In this document: piece by piece, positions 50,867-59,817 of the stretch
Numbering within the stretch: the first letter of the stretch is position 1
How the letters are laid out: each line of letters starts with the position of its first letter
From: TC-15 sp034437275
GTDB taxonomy: Bacteria > Chloroflexota > Anaerolineae > Aggregatilineales > Aggregatilineaceae
Assembly: GCA_034437275.1 (NCBI GenBank)
Contig: DAOTUD010000040.1
Span: 73,007-137,006, forward strand
Reading direction: 5' to 3'
DNA: 64,000 nucleotides
Notes under the pieces: generated by a model
What the model saw: the letters and a program-made list of their open reading frames with translations, nothing else
What the model was told of the DNA's origin: nothing
The model's database searches: none
Translations under genes and position numbers: made by a program

Positions 50867-53800
50867 CTAGGGTGCGGCGCGCCACAGGCGCACGTTGTCG
50901 TCCCAGCCAGCGGAAACGATCAGCGTGCCGTCATTGCTCCAGTCGACGTCGGTCACGTCGGTGTTGTGACCGCGCAGCGTGACCAGGCTGGTGCTGGTGT
51001 TCAGGTCCCAGATTTTCATGGTGTCGTCGTAGCTGCTGGTCACCAGCAGCGAGTCGGCGGGGCTGAAGGCCACGCCGAAGATCAGGCCGCCGGTATGCGC
51101 GGTGATCTGCTGCACCTGGGTGCGGCTGGCCACGTCCCAGATGATCAGGTTGCCGTCCCAGTCGCCGGTCGCCAGCAGCGTCCCGATGGCGCTGAAGTCC
51201 ATCGCGGTCGCGGTGTCGGAGTGGCCGCGCAGCGTGGCGACCTCGGTCCAGGTGGCGGTATCCCACAGCTTGACGGTGGTGTCCTTGCTGCCCGTCGCCA
51301 GCAGCGAGTTGTCCGGGCTGAACTGCACGGCCATCACCCAGTCGGTGTGGGAATCGAGGACCTGGATCGTGGTGCGTGTGTTGACGTCCCAGATGCGGAC
51401 GGTGTTGTCGTAGCTGGCGCTGGCGATCCAGCGATTGTTGGGGCTGAAGTCGACCTCGGCCATTTTGTCGGAGTGGCCGCGCAGCACGGCCAGTTCGGTC
51501 CCGGTGTTGGCGTCCCAAATGCGGACGGTGTTGTCGGTCGCGCCGGACGCGATCATCGTGCCATCGCCGCTGAACGACGCATCGTAGATGTCGCCGGTGT
51601 GCCCGCGCAGCGTGGTGATGGTCGTGCCGGTCGCTATGTCCCAGATGCGCACCGTGTCATCGTAGCCACACGACGCGATCTTGGTGCCGTCCGGGCTGAA
51701 GTCCAGCCCCCACACGTTGTCGGTGTGGCCGGTCAGCGTCTGGACGTTGGCGACGCTGTCGATGTTGGTCGGGTTGATGCTGGTGAAGCCGTCGCTGGGG
51801 ATGACGGGGGTATCAGGCGTGTCGGGCGGTTGGACGACCCCGCCTGCCAGGCCCCACACGCGCACGTTGTCGTCCCAGCCGCCAGAAACCAGCAGCGCGC
51901 CGTCGGCGCTCCAGTCTACGTCGGTCACGTCGGCGTCGTGATCGGTCAGCGTGACCAGGCTGGTGCCGGTATTCACGTCCCAGATTTTCAGCGTTTCGTC
52001 GTAGCTGCTGGTGGCGAGCAAGGCCCCGTCCGGGCTGAAGACCGCGCCGAAGATCAGGCCGCCGGAATGGGCGTTGATCTGCTGGCGTTGGGTGCGGGTC
52101 GCCACGTCCCACAGGATCACGGTGCCGTCCCAGTCGCCGGTGGCCAGCAGCGTGCCATCCGGGCTGAAGTCGATGGCGGTCGCGGTGTCGGTGTGGCCGC
52201 TGAGCGTGGCGATCGGGTTCCAGGTGATGGTATCCCACAGCTTGACGTCGGTGTCTTCGCTGCCGGTGGCCAGCAGCGAGTTGTCCGGGCTGAACTGGAC
52301 GCCCATCACATCGTTGCTGTGGCCTTGCAGCACCGCGATTTCCGTGTAGGTGGCCGTGTCCCAGATGCGGGCGGTGTTATCTTCGGCCCCGCTGGCGATC
52401 CAGCGCCCGTCCGGGCTGAAGATCACGTCCTGCACTTTGGCTGTATGGCCGCGCAGCGTGGCCAGTTCGGCCCCAGTGTTGGCGTCCCACACGCGCACCA
52501 GGTTGTCGTTGCCGCCTGTCACCAGGCGCGTGCCGTCGGGGCTGTAGGCTACGTCGTAGGCCCGGTCGTCGTGGGCGTTGATGGTGAAGACGGTCCCCCC
52601 GGACGCGATATCCCACACGCGCACGTCGCCATCCCAACCGGCGGACGCCACCCGCGATCCGTCGGGGCTGAAGACCGTCGCCCACGTGTGATCGGTGTGG
52701 CCGCTGAAGGTCTTGAGGTTGGCGACGCTGGCCGCGTTGCCCGGGTTGATGATGGAGGTGCCGTCGCTGGGGATGATGGGGGTATCCGGCGTGTCGGGCG
52801 GTTGGACCACCCCGCCTGCCAGGCCCCACACGCGCACGTTGTCGTCCCAGCCGCCGGAGGCGATCAGCGAGCCGTCGGCGTTCCAGTCGACGTCGGTCAC
52901 GTCGGCGTTGTGGCCTTGCAGCACCGCCAGTTCTGTGCCGGTGTTCAGGTCCCAGATTTTCAGCGTGTCGTCGTAGCTGCTGGTGACCAGCAGCGAGTTG
53001 TCCGGGCTGAAGGCGGTTCCGAAGATCAGGCCGCCGGTGTGCGCGGTGATCTGCTGGCGCTGGGTGCGGGTGGCCACGTCCCACAGGATCAGGTTGCCGT
53101 CCCAGTCGCCGGTGGCCAGCAGCGAACCGTCATTGCTGAAGTCCATCGCGGTCGCGGTGTCGGTGTGGCCCATCAGGGTGGCGACCTCGGTCCAGGTGGT
53201 GGTATCCCACAGCTTGACGGTGGTGTCTTTGCTGCCGGTGGCCAGCAGCGCGCCGTCCGGGCTGAACTGGATGGCCATCACCCAATCGGTGTGGGTGGTC
53301 AGCACCCGGACTTCGGCGCGTGTGTTGAGGTCCCAGATGCGGATCGTGTTGTCGTAGCCGGCGCTGGCGAGCCACTGCCCGTCCGGGCTGATGTCGACCT
53401 CGGCCAGCTTGTCGGTGTGCCCGCGCAGCACGGCCAGTTCGGTCCCGGTGTTGGCATCCCACAGCCGGATCGTGTCGTCGGTCGCGCCGGACGCGATCAG
53501 CGAGCCATCCCCGCTGAACGACACGTCGTACACGTCGCCGGTGTGGCCGCGCAGCGTGACCAGTTCGGCCCCGGTGGCGGCGTCCCACACGCGCACCGTG
53601 TCGTCGTAGCTGGTCGACGCGATCTTCGTGCCGTCCGGGCTGAACTCCATGCCGAAGACGTTGTCGGTGTGGCCGGAAAACGTCCGGAGGTTGGCGACGC
53701 TGGTCACGTTGCTGCGGTTAATGATGGACTGGCCGCCCAACGCGCCATTCCCGCCAGCGGGAGCCTGGGCGGTTTGCGTCAGGCGCGCGCTGGCCGTCTG

Positions 53801-54049
53801 GAGCAGGTCCGGCGTCATGGTGGGGGGGGCGGCGGATGCCGTGAGCATCATCTCGGCCTGGGCCGTCGCTTCGAATTCTTCCATCAGCGCCTGGATGGTG
53901 GCCTCTTGGGCGGGGTCGGACGTGGCGGTCATTTGTGGGCGCAAGCCGGCCAGCTCAAGGGTATTGTCCTGGGCACTGGTGACTGCTACCAACGCGAAGA
54001 TCGACGCCAGGAGCATGGTCACGAATAGAATGCGGTGCGTTTTCTGCAT
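50867..54049 (-). CDS. Giant secreted WD40 protein with three seven-bladed propellers
   Basis: 1060 residues. A signal peptide ends in VAVTSAQD and a T/A-rich linker spans about 30-105. Three modules follow, at about 107-430, 431-753 and 754-1060. Each starts with S-I-x-x-x-N-x-x-SVAN and holds seven WD40 repeats ending with DDNVRVWGL or DDNVRLW, so 21 repeats and probably three propellers. Between modules is the linker GGVVQPPDTPDTP. The modules are similar at both protein and DNA level, showing internal triplication. ATG 54049 has AAAGGAGAG five bases upstream. Its neighbour upstream, 59 bases away, is a ROK kinase. Confidence 0.93.
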   Translation of the reverse strand: MQKTHRILFVTMLLASIFALVAVTSAQDNTLELAGLRPQMTATSDPAQEATIQALMEEFEATAQAEMMLTASAAPPTMTPDLLQTASARLTQTAQAPAGGNGALGGQSIINRSNVTSVANLRTFSGHTDNVFGMEFSPDGTKIASTSYDDTVRVWDAATGAELVTLRGHTGDVYDVSFSGDGSLIASGATDDTIRLWDANTGTELAVLRGHTDKLAEVDISPDGQWLASAGYDNTIRIWDLNTRAEVRVLTTHTDWVMAIQFSPDGALLATGSKDTTVKLWDTTTWTEVATLMGHTDTATAMDFSNDGSLLATGDWDGNLILWDVATRTQRQQITAHTGGLIFGTAFSPDNSLLVTSSYDDTLKIWDLNTGTELAVLQGHNADVTDVDWNADGSLIASGGWDDNVRVWGLAGGVVQPPDTPDTPIIPSDGTSIINPGNAASVANLKTFSGHTDHTWATVFSPDGSRVASAGWDGDVRVWDIASGGTVFTINAHDDRAYDVAYSPDGTRLVTGGNDNLVRVWDANTGAELATLRGHTAKVQDVIFSPDGRWIASGAEDNTARIWDTATYTEIAVLQGHSNDVMGVQFSPDNSLLATGSEDTDVKLWDTITWNPIATLSGHTDTATAIDFSPDGTLLATGDWDGTVILWDVATRTQRQQINAHSGGLIFGAVFSPDGALLATSSYDETLKIWDVNTGTSLVTLTDHDADVTDVDWSADGALLVSGGWDDNVRVWGLAGGVVQPPDTPDTPVIPSDGFTSINPTNIDSVANVQTLTGHTDNVWGLDFSPDGTKIASCGYDDTVRIWDIATGTTITTLRGHTGDIYDASFSGDGTMIASGATDNTVRIWDANTGTELAVLRGHSDKMAEVDFSPNNRWIASASYDNTVRIWDVNTRTTIQVLDSHTDWVMAVQFSPDNSLLATGSKDTTVKLWDTATWTEVATLRGHSDTATAMDFSAIGTLLATGDWDGNLIIWDVASRTQVQQITAHTGGLIFGVAFSPADSLLVTSSYDDTMKIWDLNTSTSLVTLRGHNTDVTDVDWSNDGTLIVSAGWDDNVRLWRAAP
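50870..53731 (-). repeat. Three long direct repeats (about 0.97 kb) inside the giant WD40 gene
   Basis: On the minus strand the units are about 53731-52760, 52759-51791 and 51790-50870. They share long similar stretches such as those encoding GGVVQPPDTPDTP (unit boundaries) and GDWDGxxILWDVATRTQ. Such a layout is prone to recombination and to assembly collapse. Confidence 0.8.
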
Positions 54050-54108
54050 GATCTCTCCTTTGGGAAACAACAATAAAGGCGGCTGGCAGCCGCCTGTCGG
54101 ACTTGCAG

Positions 54109-55110
54109 TTACCCGGCTTCGGTGAGGCTGGCCTTGGCCAGCATCGCAGTGCCGAGCACAATTGTGTCATCCCCCAGCGCCGCTTCGAGAATAGGCAGGT
54201 GCTCCGGATCGACTGGACGGATCAGGTAGCGGTAGGCGGTTTCGCGGATCAGCGGGAGCATAAAATCCGCGCAGGCTTCGATCAGCCCGCCGCCAAACAC
54301 CACGCACTCCGTGTCCAGGGCATTGACCAGCGAGCCGGTGAAAATGCCCAGGTGGTACGCCGCGCGCTCGATCACGTCGGTCACGACCGGGTCATGCGCG
54401 GCCAGCGCAGCGGCCAGCGTGCCGCTGGTGATCTTGCCTTTGTCGATATCGGTTAGCTCGGTGATGATGCTGGCGCGCCCCCCACGTATTTCGCCCCGAA
54501 TGTCGCGCTCGATGGCGGTCCGGCTGGCCAGGGCTTCGATGCACCCACGCCGCCCACAGCCGCACAATGGCCCGTCGATCAGCACGATGATGTGGCCCAG
54601 TTCGGCGGCGGCGTTGCGTGCCCCGCGCCACAACTGGCCGTTGAGCACGATGCCGCCCCCCAGCCCGGTGCCCGGGAAGACCCCCACCATTGAGTCGTAC
54701 GGTTTGCCCGCCCCGACGGTGAACTCCCCGTAGCTGCCGGCGTTGACGTCGTTTTCGACAAACACCGGGATGTCCAGCTTCTCCTCCAGCAGCGGGCCGA
54801 GTGGGACATCGACCCAGTTGGAGAGATTCGGTGCAAACTCGATGATCCCGGCGTTGTAGTTGGCGACACCCGGCGCTCCGATCCCCGCCGCCCGGATGGT
54901 GCTCATGCTGACGTCCGCGTCTTCGACGGCTTCGCAGGCTGTTTTGGCGATTCGTTTGATCACTTTCTCCACGCCCTGTTCAGAGCGTGTCTTGCGTTTG
55001 GAACTGCCCAGGATCGTCCCTTCCTGGTCGACGACAGCCGCCAGAATCTTGGTGCCGCCCAGGTCGATACCCAACATCAGGTCGTCGTTTGTCTTGGATT
55101 TTTTGCCCAC
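54109..55110 (-). CDS. ROK-family sugar kinase (glucokinase-like)
   Basis: 333 residues. The ATP loop is MLGIDLGGTKILAAVVD. Glucose/N-acetyl sugar binding uses VENDVNAGSYGEF, with the catalytic Asp, and GVFPGTGLGGGIVLNG. ELGHIIVLIDGPLCGCGRRGCIEALAS is the ROK zinc site with His and three Cys. It may act on glucose, N-acetylglucosamine or N-acetylmannosamine. The ATG at 55110 precedes a basic MGKKSKTNDD start. It sits upstream of the two WD40 genes on the same strand. Confidence 0.93.
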   Translation of the reverse strand: MGKKSKTNDDLMLGIDLGGTKILAAVVDQEGTILGSSKRKTRSEQGVEKVIKRIAKTACEAVEDADVSMSTIRAAGIGAPGVANYNAGIIEFAPNLSNWVDVPLGPLLEEKLDIPVFVENDVNAGSYGEFTVGAGKPYDSMVGVFPGTGLGGGIVLNGQLWRGARNAAAELGHIIVLIDGPLCGCGRRGCIEALASRTAIERDIRGEIRGGRASIITELTDIDKGKITSGTLAAALAAHDPVVTDVIERAAYHLGIFTGSLVNALDTECVVFGGGLIEACADFMLPLIRETAYRYLIRPVDPEHLPILEAALGDDTIVLGTAMLAKASLTEAG

Positions 55111-55305
55111 GAATTGTCAACTCCCTTTACCCCGCTGCGGAACATATATCAGAATGTGCGGCCTCTTCATGATAATCTCAAGCCGGTTTTGATGCAAAAT
55201 GCAACAATATGCATCGATTGCGCCGCCGGCAAACTGATTGTAAGCTGTGGTGTGAGCGGGCTACAAACTGTCAGGTATCGGTTAGTTCAAAAAGGATAGT
55301 GGACG

Positions 55306-56418
55306 ATGACGGACCAAACGCAAAACGATTCCCCGCAGCGATACGGCGCTGGCGAGTATCAAATGCTGTGGGACTGCCGCTTCTGCGGGACGGAAAAGCT
55401 GCTGGGGGTGACGCACCGCCACTGCCCCAACTGCGGCGCAGCCCAGGACCCGGAATGGCGCTACTTCCCCGCTGAGGAAGACGTCGTGACCCTTGCAGAC
55501 CACGCCTTCGTCGGCGCGGACAAGATGTGCCCGGCGTGCCGCCAGCCCAACAGCGCGGCCAGCCAGTTCTGCTCGGAGTGCGGCGCGGACCTGTCCGCCG
55601 CCGAAGCCGTCGCGGCGGTGGGCAAGCGCCAGGTGACCGGCGGGCACGCCGAGTCCGACACCCGCCGCGACGTGGTCAAAGAGCAGTTCGAGGCGGAGAT
55701 GGAACGCATCGCCGCCGAGGAACGCGCCCAGCCGGTTTTCCTGGGGCTGACGCGGCGGCACCTGACGATCCTCGGTGTGCTGGCGGCGGTGGCGCTGATC
55801 ATCGGCGGCGCGATCTGGTTCTTCACGCGCACCGAGCAGATCGAGGGCGAGGTCACGGAACTGACGTGGGCACGCATCGTCGAGGTGGAGGACTACCAGC
55901 CGCGCGAGCGCGAAGCGTGGTGGGACGAGGTGTCCGACGACGGCTATGATCGCCGCTGTGAAGAACGCACGCGCCGCACCGAGCAGGTCGAGGTAGACAC
56001 GGCGGAGGTGTGCGAGGACGTGGATCGCGGCGATGGCTCGTTCGAGCGCGTGTGTCGCGACGAGCCGGTCTACGACGAGGTGGACATCCAAGAGGACTGG
56101 TGCACCTACACCATCGACGCCTGGGAACACAACGCCGATCTCGACGTGGTGGCCAGCGGCGAAGGCACGGACGACCCGGCCCCGTACTGGCCGGAGTATG
56201 AGCCGCCGGCGGTTGATGGCGACGGGGAGTACGGCCAGCAGCGCGAACGCGGCCAGCGCGAGGCGTACACCGTCGTGCTGCGCGTGGATGGCGAGAAGCA
56301 AAGCTGCACCTTCGACGATCAGGACACCTGGGCGCAGTATGACGTCGGGATGGCGGTGGCGATCGAGCAGCGCACCGTCGGCGACGTAGACTGCGACACG
56401 CTCAAGCCGGCGGAGTAA
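55306..56418 (+). CDS. Double zinc-ribbon membrane protein with an acidic extracytoplasmic domain
   Basis: 370 residues. Two zinc ribbons lie at about 24-50 (CRFCG, CPNCG) and 73-93 (CPACRQ, CSECG). A single transmembrane helix follows at about 150-172 (LTILGVLAAVALIIGGAIWFF). Beyond it comes an acidic, Trp/Asp/Glu-rich domain with five Cys residues (RRCEER, EVCEDV, RVCRDE, DWCTYT, SCTFDD). This gives a cytoplasmic zinc-ribbon sensor joined to an outside domain. An AAAGGATAG site precedes ATG 55306. Function not known. Confidence 0.82.
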   Translation: MTDQTQNDSPQRYGAGEYQMLWDCRFCGTEKLLGVTHRHCPNCGAAQDPEWRYFPAEEDVVTLADHAFVGADKMCPACRQPNSAASQFCSECGADLSAAEAVAAVGKRQVTGGHAESDTRRDVVKEQFEAEMERIAAEERAQPVFLGLTRRHLTILGVLAAVALIIGGAIWFFTRTEQIEGEVTELTWARIVEVEDYQPREREAWWDEVSDDGYDRRCEERTRRTEQVEVDTAEVCEDVDRGDGSFERVCRDEPVYDEVDIQEDWCTYTIDAWEHNADLDVVASGEGTDDPAPYWPEYEPPAVDGDGEYGQQRERGQREAYTVVLRVDGEKQSCTFDDQDTWAQYDVGMAVAIEQRTVGDVDCDTLKPAE

Positions 56419-56440
56419 AACGCATACATAGGGGGATCAC

Positions 56441-57157
56441 TCACTCCCCGGCGACCGGCAGGCCGGACTCGCACCCAGCAGCGATCTCGATCCACGGCGG
56501 CGATCCGTCGGGGTTTTTGGACGCCCACCCGACCTGTCCACTGCCCCGCCGAATCTGGAGCCAGGTGCCGCCCGCGTTGCGCCCGATGATCGTGACCTGC
56601 TCGTCGACCGCGAACTGGTCCAGCTTGCGCGCTGCGGTGTCCGGTGCGGCGCGGAAGTTAAGGTTCTCGATCACCACGCGGCCCGGGCAGGTGCTGGCGG
56701 GCGTCGCGCCGCCGGCGGGCAGGCTGCCCTCCCCGACCACCACCGACAGCCGGACCGGGTCGCTGGGCAGGGTGTTGTTGTAGGCGATCACTTCCAGCAC
56801 GTACGTTTGCTTTTTCGTCGGCGTCCAGCTTAGCACGGCGGTCTTGGGGCCGGGCTGATCGGGCAGCACGGACGTACTGCCGACCCGGCCCTCGTCCACG
56901 ATTGTCAACTGCACGCGGGTAGCGGCGGCGCTGGCCTCGACCACGATGTCGATCGGCTGGTTGACGGGGAACTGCTGCTGGTCCTGGGGCGAGACGACCG
57001 TCACCACCGGGACCGTGCGCGGTTCGCTTTCGTTCGCGGCGTTATCACCGGCGGGCGCGTCGTCCTCCTGCCAGCCGAGCGAACACGCGACCAGGGCCGC
57101 CAGCAGCGCCAGCGGCACCAGCCCCAACCGTAAGCCACGCCGGGCCAGCCACCGCAT
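56441..57157 (-). CDS. SH3b lipoprotein
   Basis: 238 residues. A signal peptide ends in a lipobox-like ALVACSLG (Cys25). Residues about 50-150 are an Ig-like domain (VTVVSPQDQQQFPVNQPIDI, TYVLEVIAYNN), followed by an SH3b domain (LNFRAAPDTAARKLDQFAV, TIIGRNAGGTWLQI, GQVGWASK). The ATG overlaps the stop of the larger gene upstream as TGATG (57155-57159), so translation is coupled. It closely resembles the N-terminal half of that neighbour. Probably an outer-face sugar or peptidoglycan binder. Confidence 0.82.
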   Translation of the reverse strand: MRWLARRGLRLGLVPLALLAALVACSLGWQEDDAPAGDNAANESEPRTVPVVTVVSPQDQQQFPVNQPIDIVVEASAAATRVQLTIVDEGRVGSTSVLPDQPGPKTAVLSWTPTKKQTYVLEVIAYNNTLPSDPVRLSVVVGEGSLPAGGATPASTCPGRVVIENLNFRAAPDTAARKLDQFAVDEQVTIIGRNAGGTWLQIRRGSGQVGWASKNPDGSPPWIEIAAGCESGLPVAGE

Positions 57158-59619
57158 CAGCGCATGCCCCACAGGCGCACGCGGCTGTCTGCGCCGCCCG
57201 AGGCCAGCAGCGTGCCGTCCGGACTCAGCGCCAGCGTTGTCGCCCCTGGATTGTGCGCGTTGAGCGCCTTGAGCAGACTCTGGCTGTTGATGTCCCACAG
57301 CCGGATCACGCCATCCGCCCCGGCGCTGACCAGCAGGTTGCTGTTGCTCAACGCCAGCCCGCTGATGTCCACCGCGTCGCTGTGTTCCAGCGCGACCTGG
57401 AACGTGCCGGCGGCGTTCCACACCCAGGCGACCCCGTTCCCTGCGCAGGGATCGATGCGCCCGCTGCCCGCGATCAGCGTCCGCAGCTCGTTGAGCGCCA
57501 GCACCGCGACGCGCCCGCTGTGCCCGTCGAGCTGCTTGGCGAGCGCCCCGCTGGCCGCGTCGTAGAACTCGATGCCGTTGCCGGGGTCGCAGTTGTCCGG
57601 GTCCAGCGACGAAACGACCAGCGTCGCGCCGTTGTCGATGAAGGCGACCCCACTCACCGGGGCGAACGTGTTGGCCTCGGCGATGCGTGTGCCGTCGCTC
57701 AGGTTCCAGATCGCAGCCTGCCCGGCCAACTCGCCGCCGCCGGGGTTCCTGCCGCCGGACACCAGTCGCAGCCCGTCGGGGCTGAAGGCCAGCGTGTAGA
57801 CCTCGGCGTCGTGCTCCAGCGTGGAGACACTCTCGCCGCTGGCGACATCCCACAGCGTGATCAGGCCGCCCTGGGTGGCCGTGGCCAGCCGCGACCCGTC
57901 CGGGCTAAAGGCGACCGCCACCACGCGATCCCCATGTGTGAAGACCTGCTGCTGCGCGCCGCTGGCGACGTCCCAGATGATGGCCTGCGCGTCCCAACTG
58001 CCCGAGGCCAGCAGACGGTTGTCGGGGCTGAAGTCCAGCGCCGCGACCTGGCTGCCGTGCCCCTGCTGCGTGCGCACCTCGTCGATCTGCCCGGCGTTGG
58101 CGACCGTGATGGGCTGCAGCGCGTCCGGCTCCGGCTCCGGCAGCGGCGGGATCACGCCCAGCGGAATGGCGGTGCAGTCGCCCAGCTGGTCGGTGTACTG
58201 CGCGCTGATCCAGCCGGTCGTGCCGCCGTAGCTCACCTCGTACCACAGCCCGTCGGTCTGCTCCATGTAGCTGAGGATTTCGGCTTCCTCGCCCGCGTTG
58301 ATCGTCAGCAGCACGTCATACGCGGTAGCGGGGCCGGCCCGCAGGTTGAGCGCGTCTTGCGTCTGGGCGCGGCACACGCCGCTGTCCGGTGGTTCGCCGC
58401 CATCACCGCCGCCCTGGTCCGGCGGGGCCAGCACTTCGATCTGCAGGTAGCGCACGTTGTTCTGCTCGTTGCTCTCCTGGACCACGTCGGCGCTGTCCAC
58501 ATGCGCGATCAGCAGCACCGATCCGGGCTGTGTGAAGGACACCGACACGCCGGCGCTGGGCACCGCGAACTCCTGGCCGGGGCTGAGGCCGGGCACGTCG
58601 TAGCGCTGCTCCTGGCCTTCTGGCGGCGCGACCGAGAGCTGGAACTGGCCGGTGGCGCGCCCGCCCGCGTTCAGGATGGCGACGGTGTAGGTCGCCTGGG
58701 CGGTGCCGTTCGCCGCGAGTTGAATCTCGCTCGGCCCGTCGAGCACGCTCACCTGCAAGTCGGGCAGGCCCGGCGCGGTGGGCTGCGGCGTCTGGCTGGG
58801 GGGCGGCGTGTTGCTCGGCGTCGGCGTGGCGCTGCTGGCCGGGGTCGGGGTGGGCGGGGCCAGCACCGGCAGAATGTTGCTGCAATTGGCCCCCTCGACG
58901 ATGCTCACATACGGCCCGGCGACCCAGCCCTGCCGCAAGCCGGACACGACCTGCCACCAGCGATAGTCCCGGTCGGAATAGCCGGTCACGCGCAGCACGT
59001 CGCCCGCGCTGAAATTGCTGGGGTTGGTCAACTGGTCGTATTCGGTGCCCGGCCCGGCCCGGAAGCGCAAACCGCCCGCCTCCACCACTACGCGGCAGGT
59101 CGGGTCGTAGGGCGTGTTGGTCGGGGGCAGCAGGGTTTGCGGCGTGCCCGCGCCCGGCGCGCTGCCGTCTGCGCCGGGGGAAAGCGGCCCCAGGACGTTG
59201 ATCGTGCGCTGCGCGGGTGGCCCGGCGAGCCGCTGGCCGCTGGCGCTGCTGGTGTAGGCCACGACTTCCAGCGTCACCGCGCCGGTTTCCTGGGTGCGGT
59301 AGGTGAGCAGCACCTCGGCCTGTGCGCTGGGGTTTTCGATAAACTGGCTGTCGACCCGGACGCCTTTCACCTTCAGTTCCACCAGCTCGACTGGGGCCTG
59401 TGGCGACCCAAACGCGGTCGCGCGCACGGTGACGTTCTGGCCCTGGGTGAAGTTGGCATTATCGGCTGCCGGAGCCACAATCGACACCGTCGGCCCAGTT
59501 ACAACAGCGGTTCCGGTCGCGGCGATGTCGCTTTTGCGCTTGATATTGCAGGCCAGGGTCGCCGCGAGCAAGGCGAGGACCACTAGCAACAAACGGGGAA
59601 GAGCGTTTCGGCTGTCCAT
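57157..59619 (-). CDS. Lipoprotein with Ig-like, SH3, CARDB and WD40 domains
   Basis: 820 residues. A lipobox LAATLAC gives Cys24. Domains in order: Ig-like (about 40-140), SH3b (175-245, LRFRAGPGTEYDQL), a TP-rich linker, CARDB (290-405), a second SH3b (425-490, LNLRAGPATAYDVL) and seven WD40-like repeats (520-820) ending RVRLWGMR. The WD40 part opens with ITVANAGQIDEV, a pattern like that in the giant WD40 gene. ATG 59619 has CAGGAG six bases upstream; earlier in-frame starts are less likely. It is translationally coupled to the smaller SH3b gene. Role is probably surface adhesion or signalling. Confidence 0.87.
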   Translation of the reverse strand: MDSRNALPRLLLVVLALLAATLACNIKRKSDIAATGTAVVTGPTVSIVAPAADNANFTQGQNVTVRATAFGSPQAPVELVELKVKGVRVDSQFIENPSAQAEVLLTYRTQETGAVTLEVVAYTSSASGQRLAGPPAQRTINVLGPLSPGADGSAPGAGTPQTLLPPTNTPYDPTCRVVVEAGGLRFRAGPGTEYDQLTNPSNFSAGDVLRVTGYSDRDYRWWQVVSGLRQGWVAGPYVSIVEGANCSNILPVLAPPTPTPASSATPTPSNTPPPSQTPQPTAPGLPDLQVSVLDGPSEIQLAANGTAQATYTVAILNAGGRATGQFQLSVAPPEGQEQRYDVPGLSPGQEFAVPSAGVSVSFTQPGSVLLIAHVDSADVVQESNEQNNVRYLQIEVLAPPDQGGGDGGEPPDSGVCRAQTQDALNLRAGPATAYDVLLTINAGEEAEILSYMEQTDGLWYEVSYGGTTGWISAQYTDQLGDCTAIPLGVIPPLPEPEPDALQPITVANAGQIDEVRTQQGHGSQVAALDFSPDNRLLASGSWDAQAIIWDVASGAQQQVFTHGDRVVAVAFSPDGSRLATATQGGLITLWDVASGESVSTLEHDAEVYTLAFSPDGLRLVSGGRNPGGGELAGQAAIWNLSDGTRIAEANTFAPVSGVAFIDNGATLVVSSLDPDNCDPGNGIEFYDAASGALAKQLDGHSGRVAVLALNELRTLIAGSGRIDPCAGNGVAWVWNAAGTFQVALEHSDAVDISGLALSNSNLLVSAGADGVIRLWDINSQSLLKALNAHNPGATTLALSPDGTLLASGGADSRVRLWGMR

Positions 59620-59817
59620 GGCGCGCTCCTGCATGTGCGTTGAATAAGCTTTACTTGGATTGTAGTGCAACTCAGGGGCTACGCAAGCTGGCGCACGCCC
59701 AACGTGGGCCAGGCGTCGCATGTGCCAGACTCGGCACAACAGCAAAAGAGCAAAGCCCCTGGCCCAAAACTGGACCGGGGGTGAGGAAAGCATCACACAG
59801 TTGAGGAGGGCGGAAAA

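Noticed and set aside
50732..54028. A 1098-residue plus-strand frame opposite the giant WD40 gene
   Set aside because: It is the antisense of WD40 repeats (regular HVVVPA/VGHVGV-like patterns are the mirror of GHTDxV strings); it has no signal peptide or family motif.
57253..59586. A 777-residue plus-strand frame opposite the lipoprotein gene
   Set aside because: Antisense to SH3, CARDB and WD40 domains that are recognisable on the minus strand.
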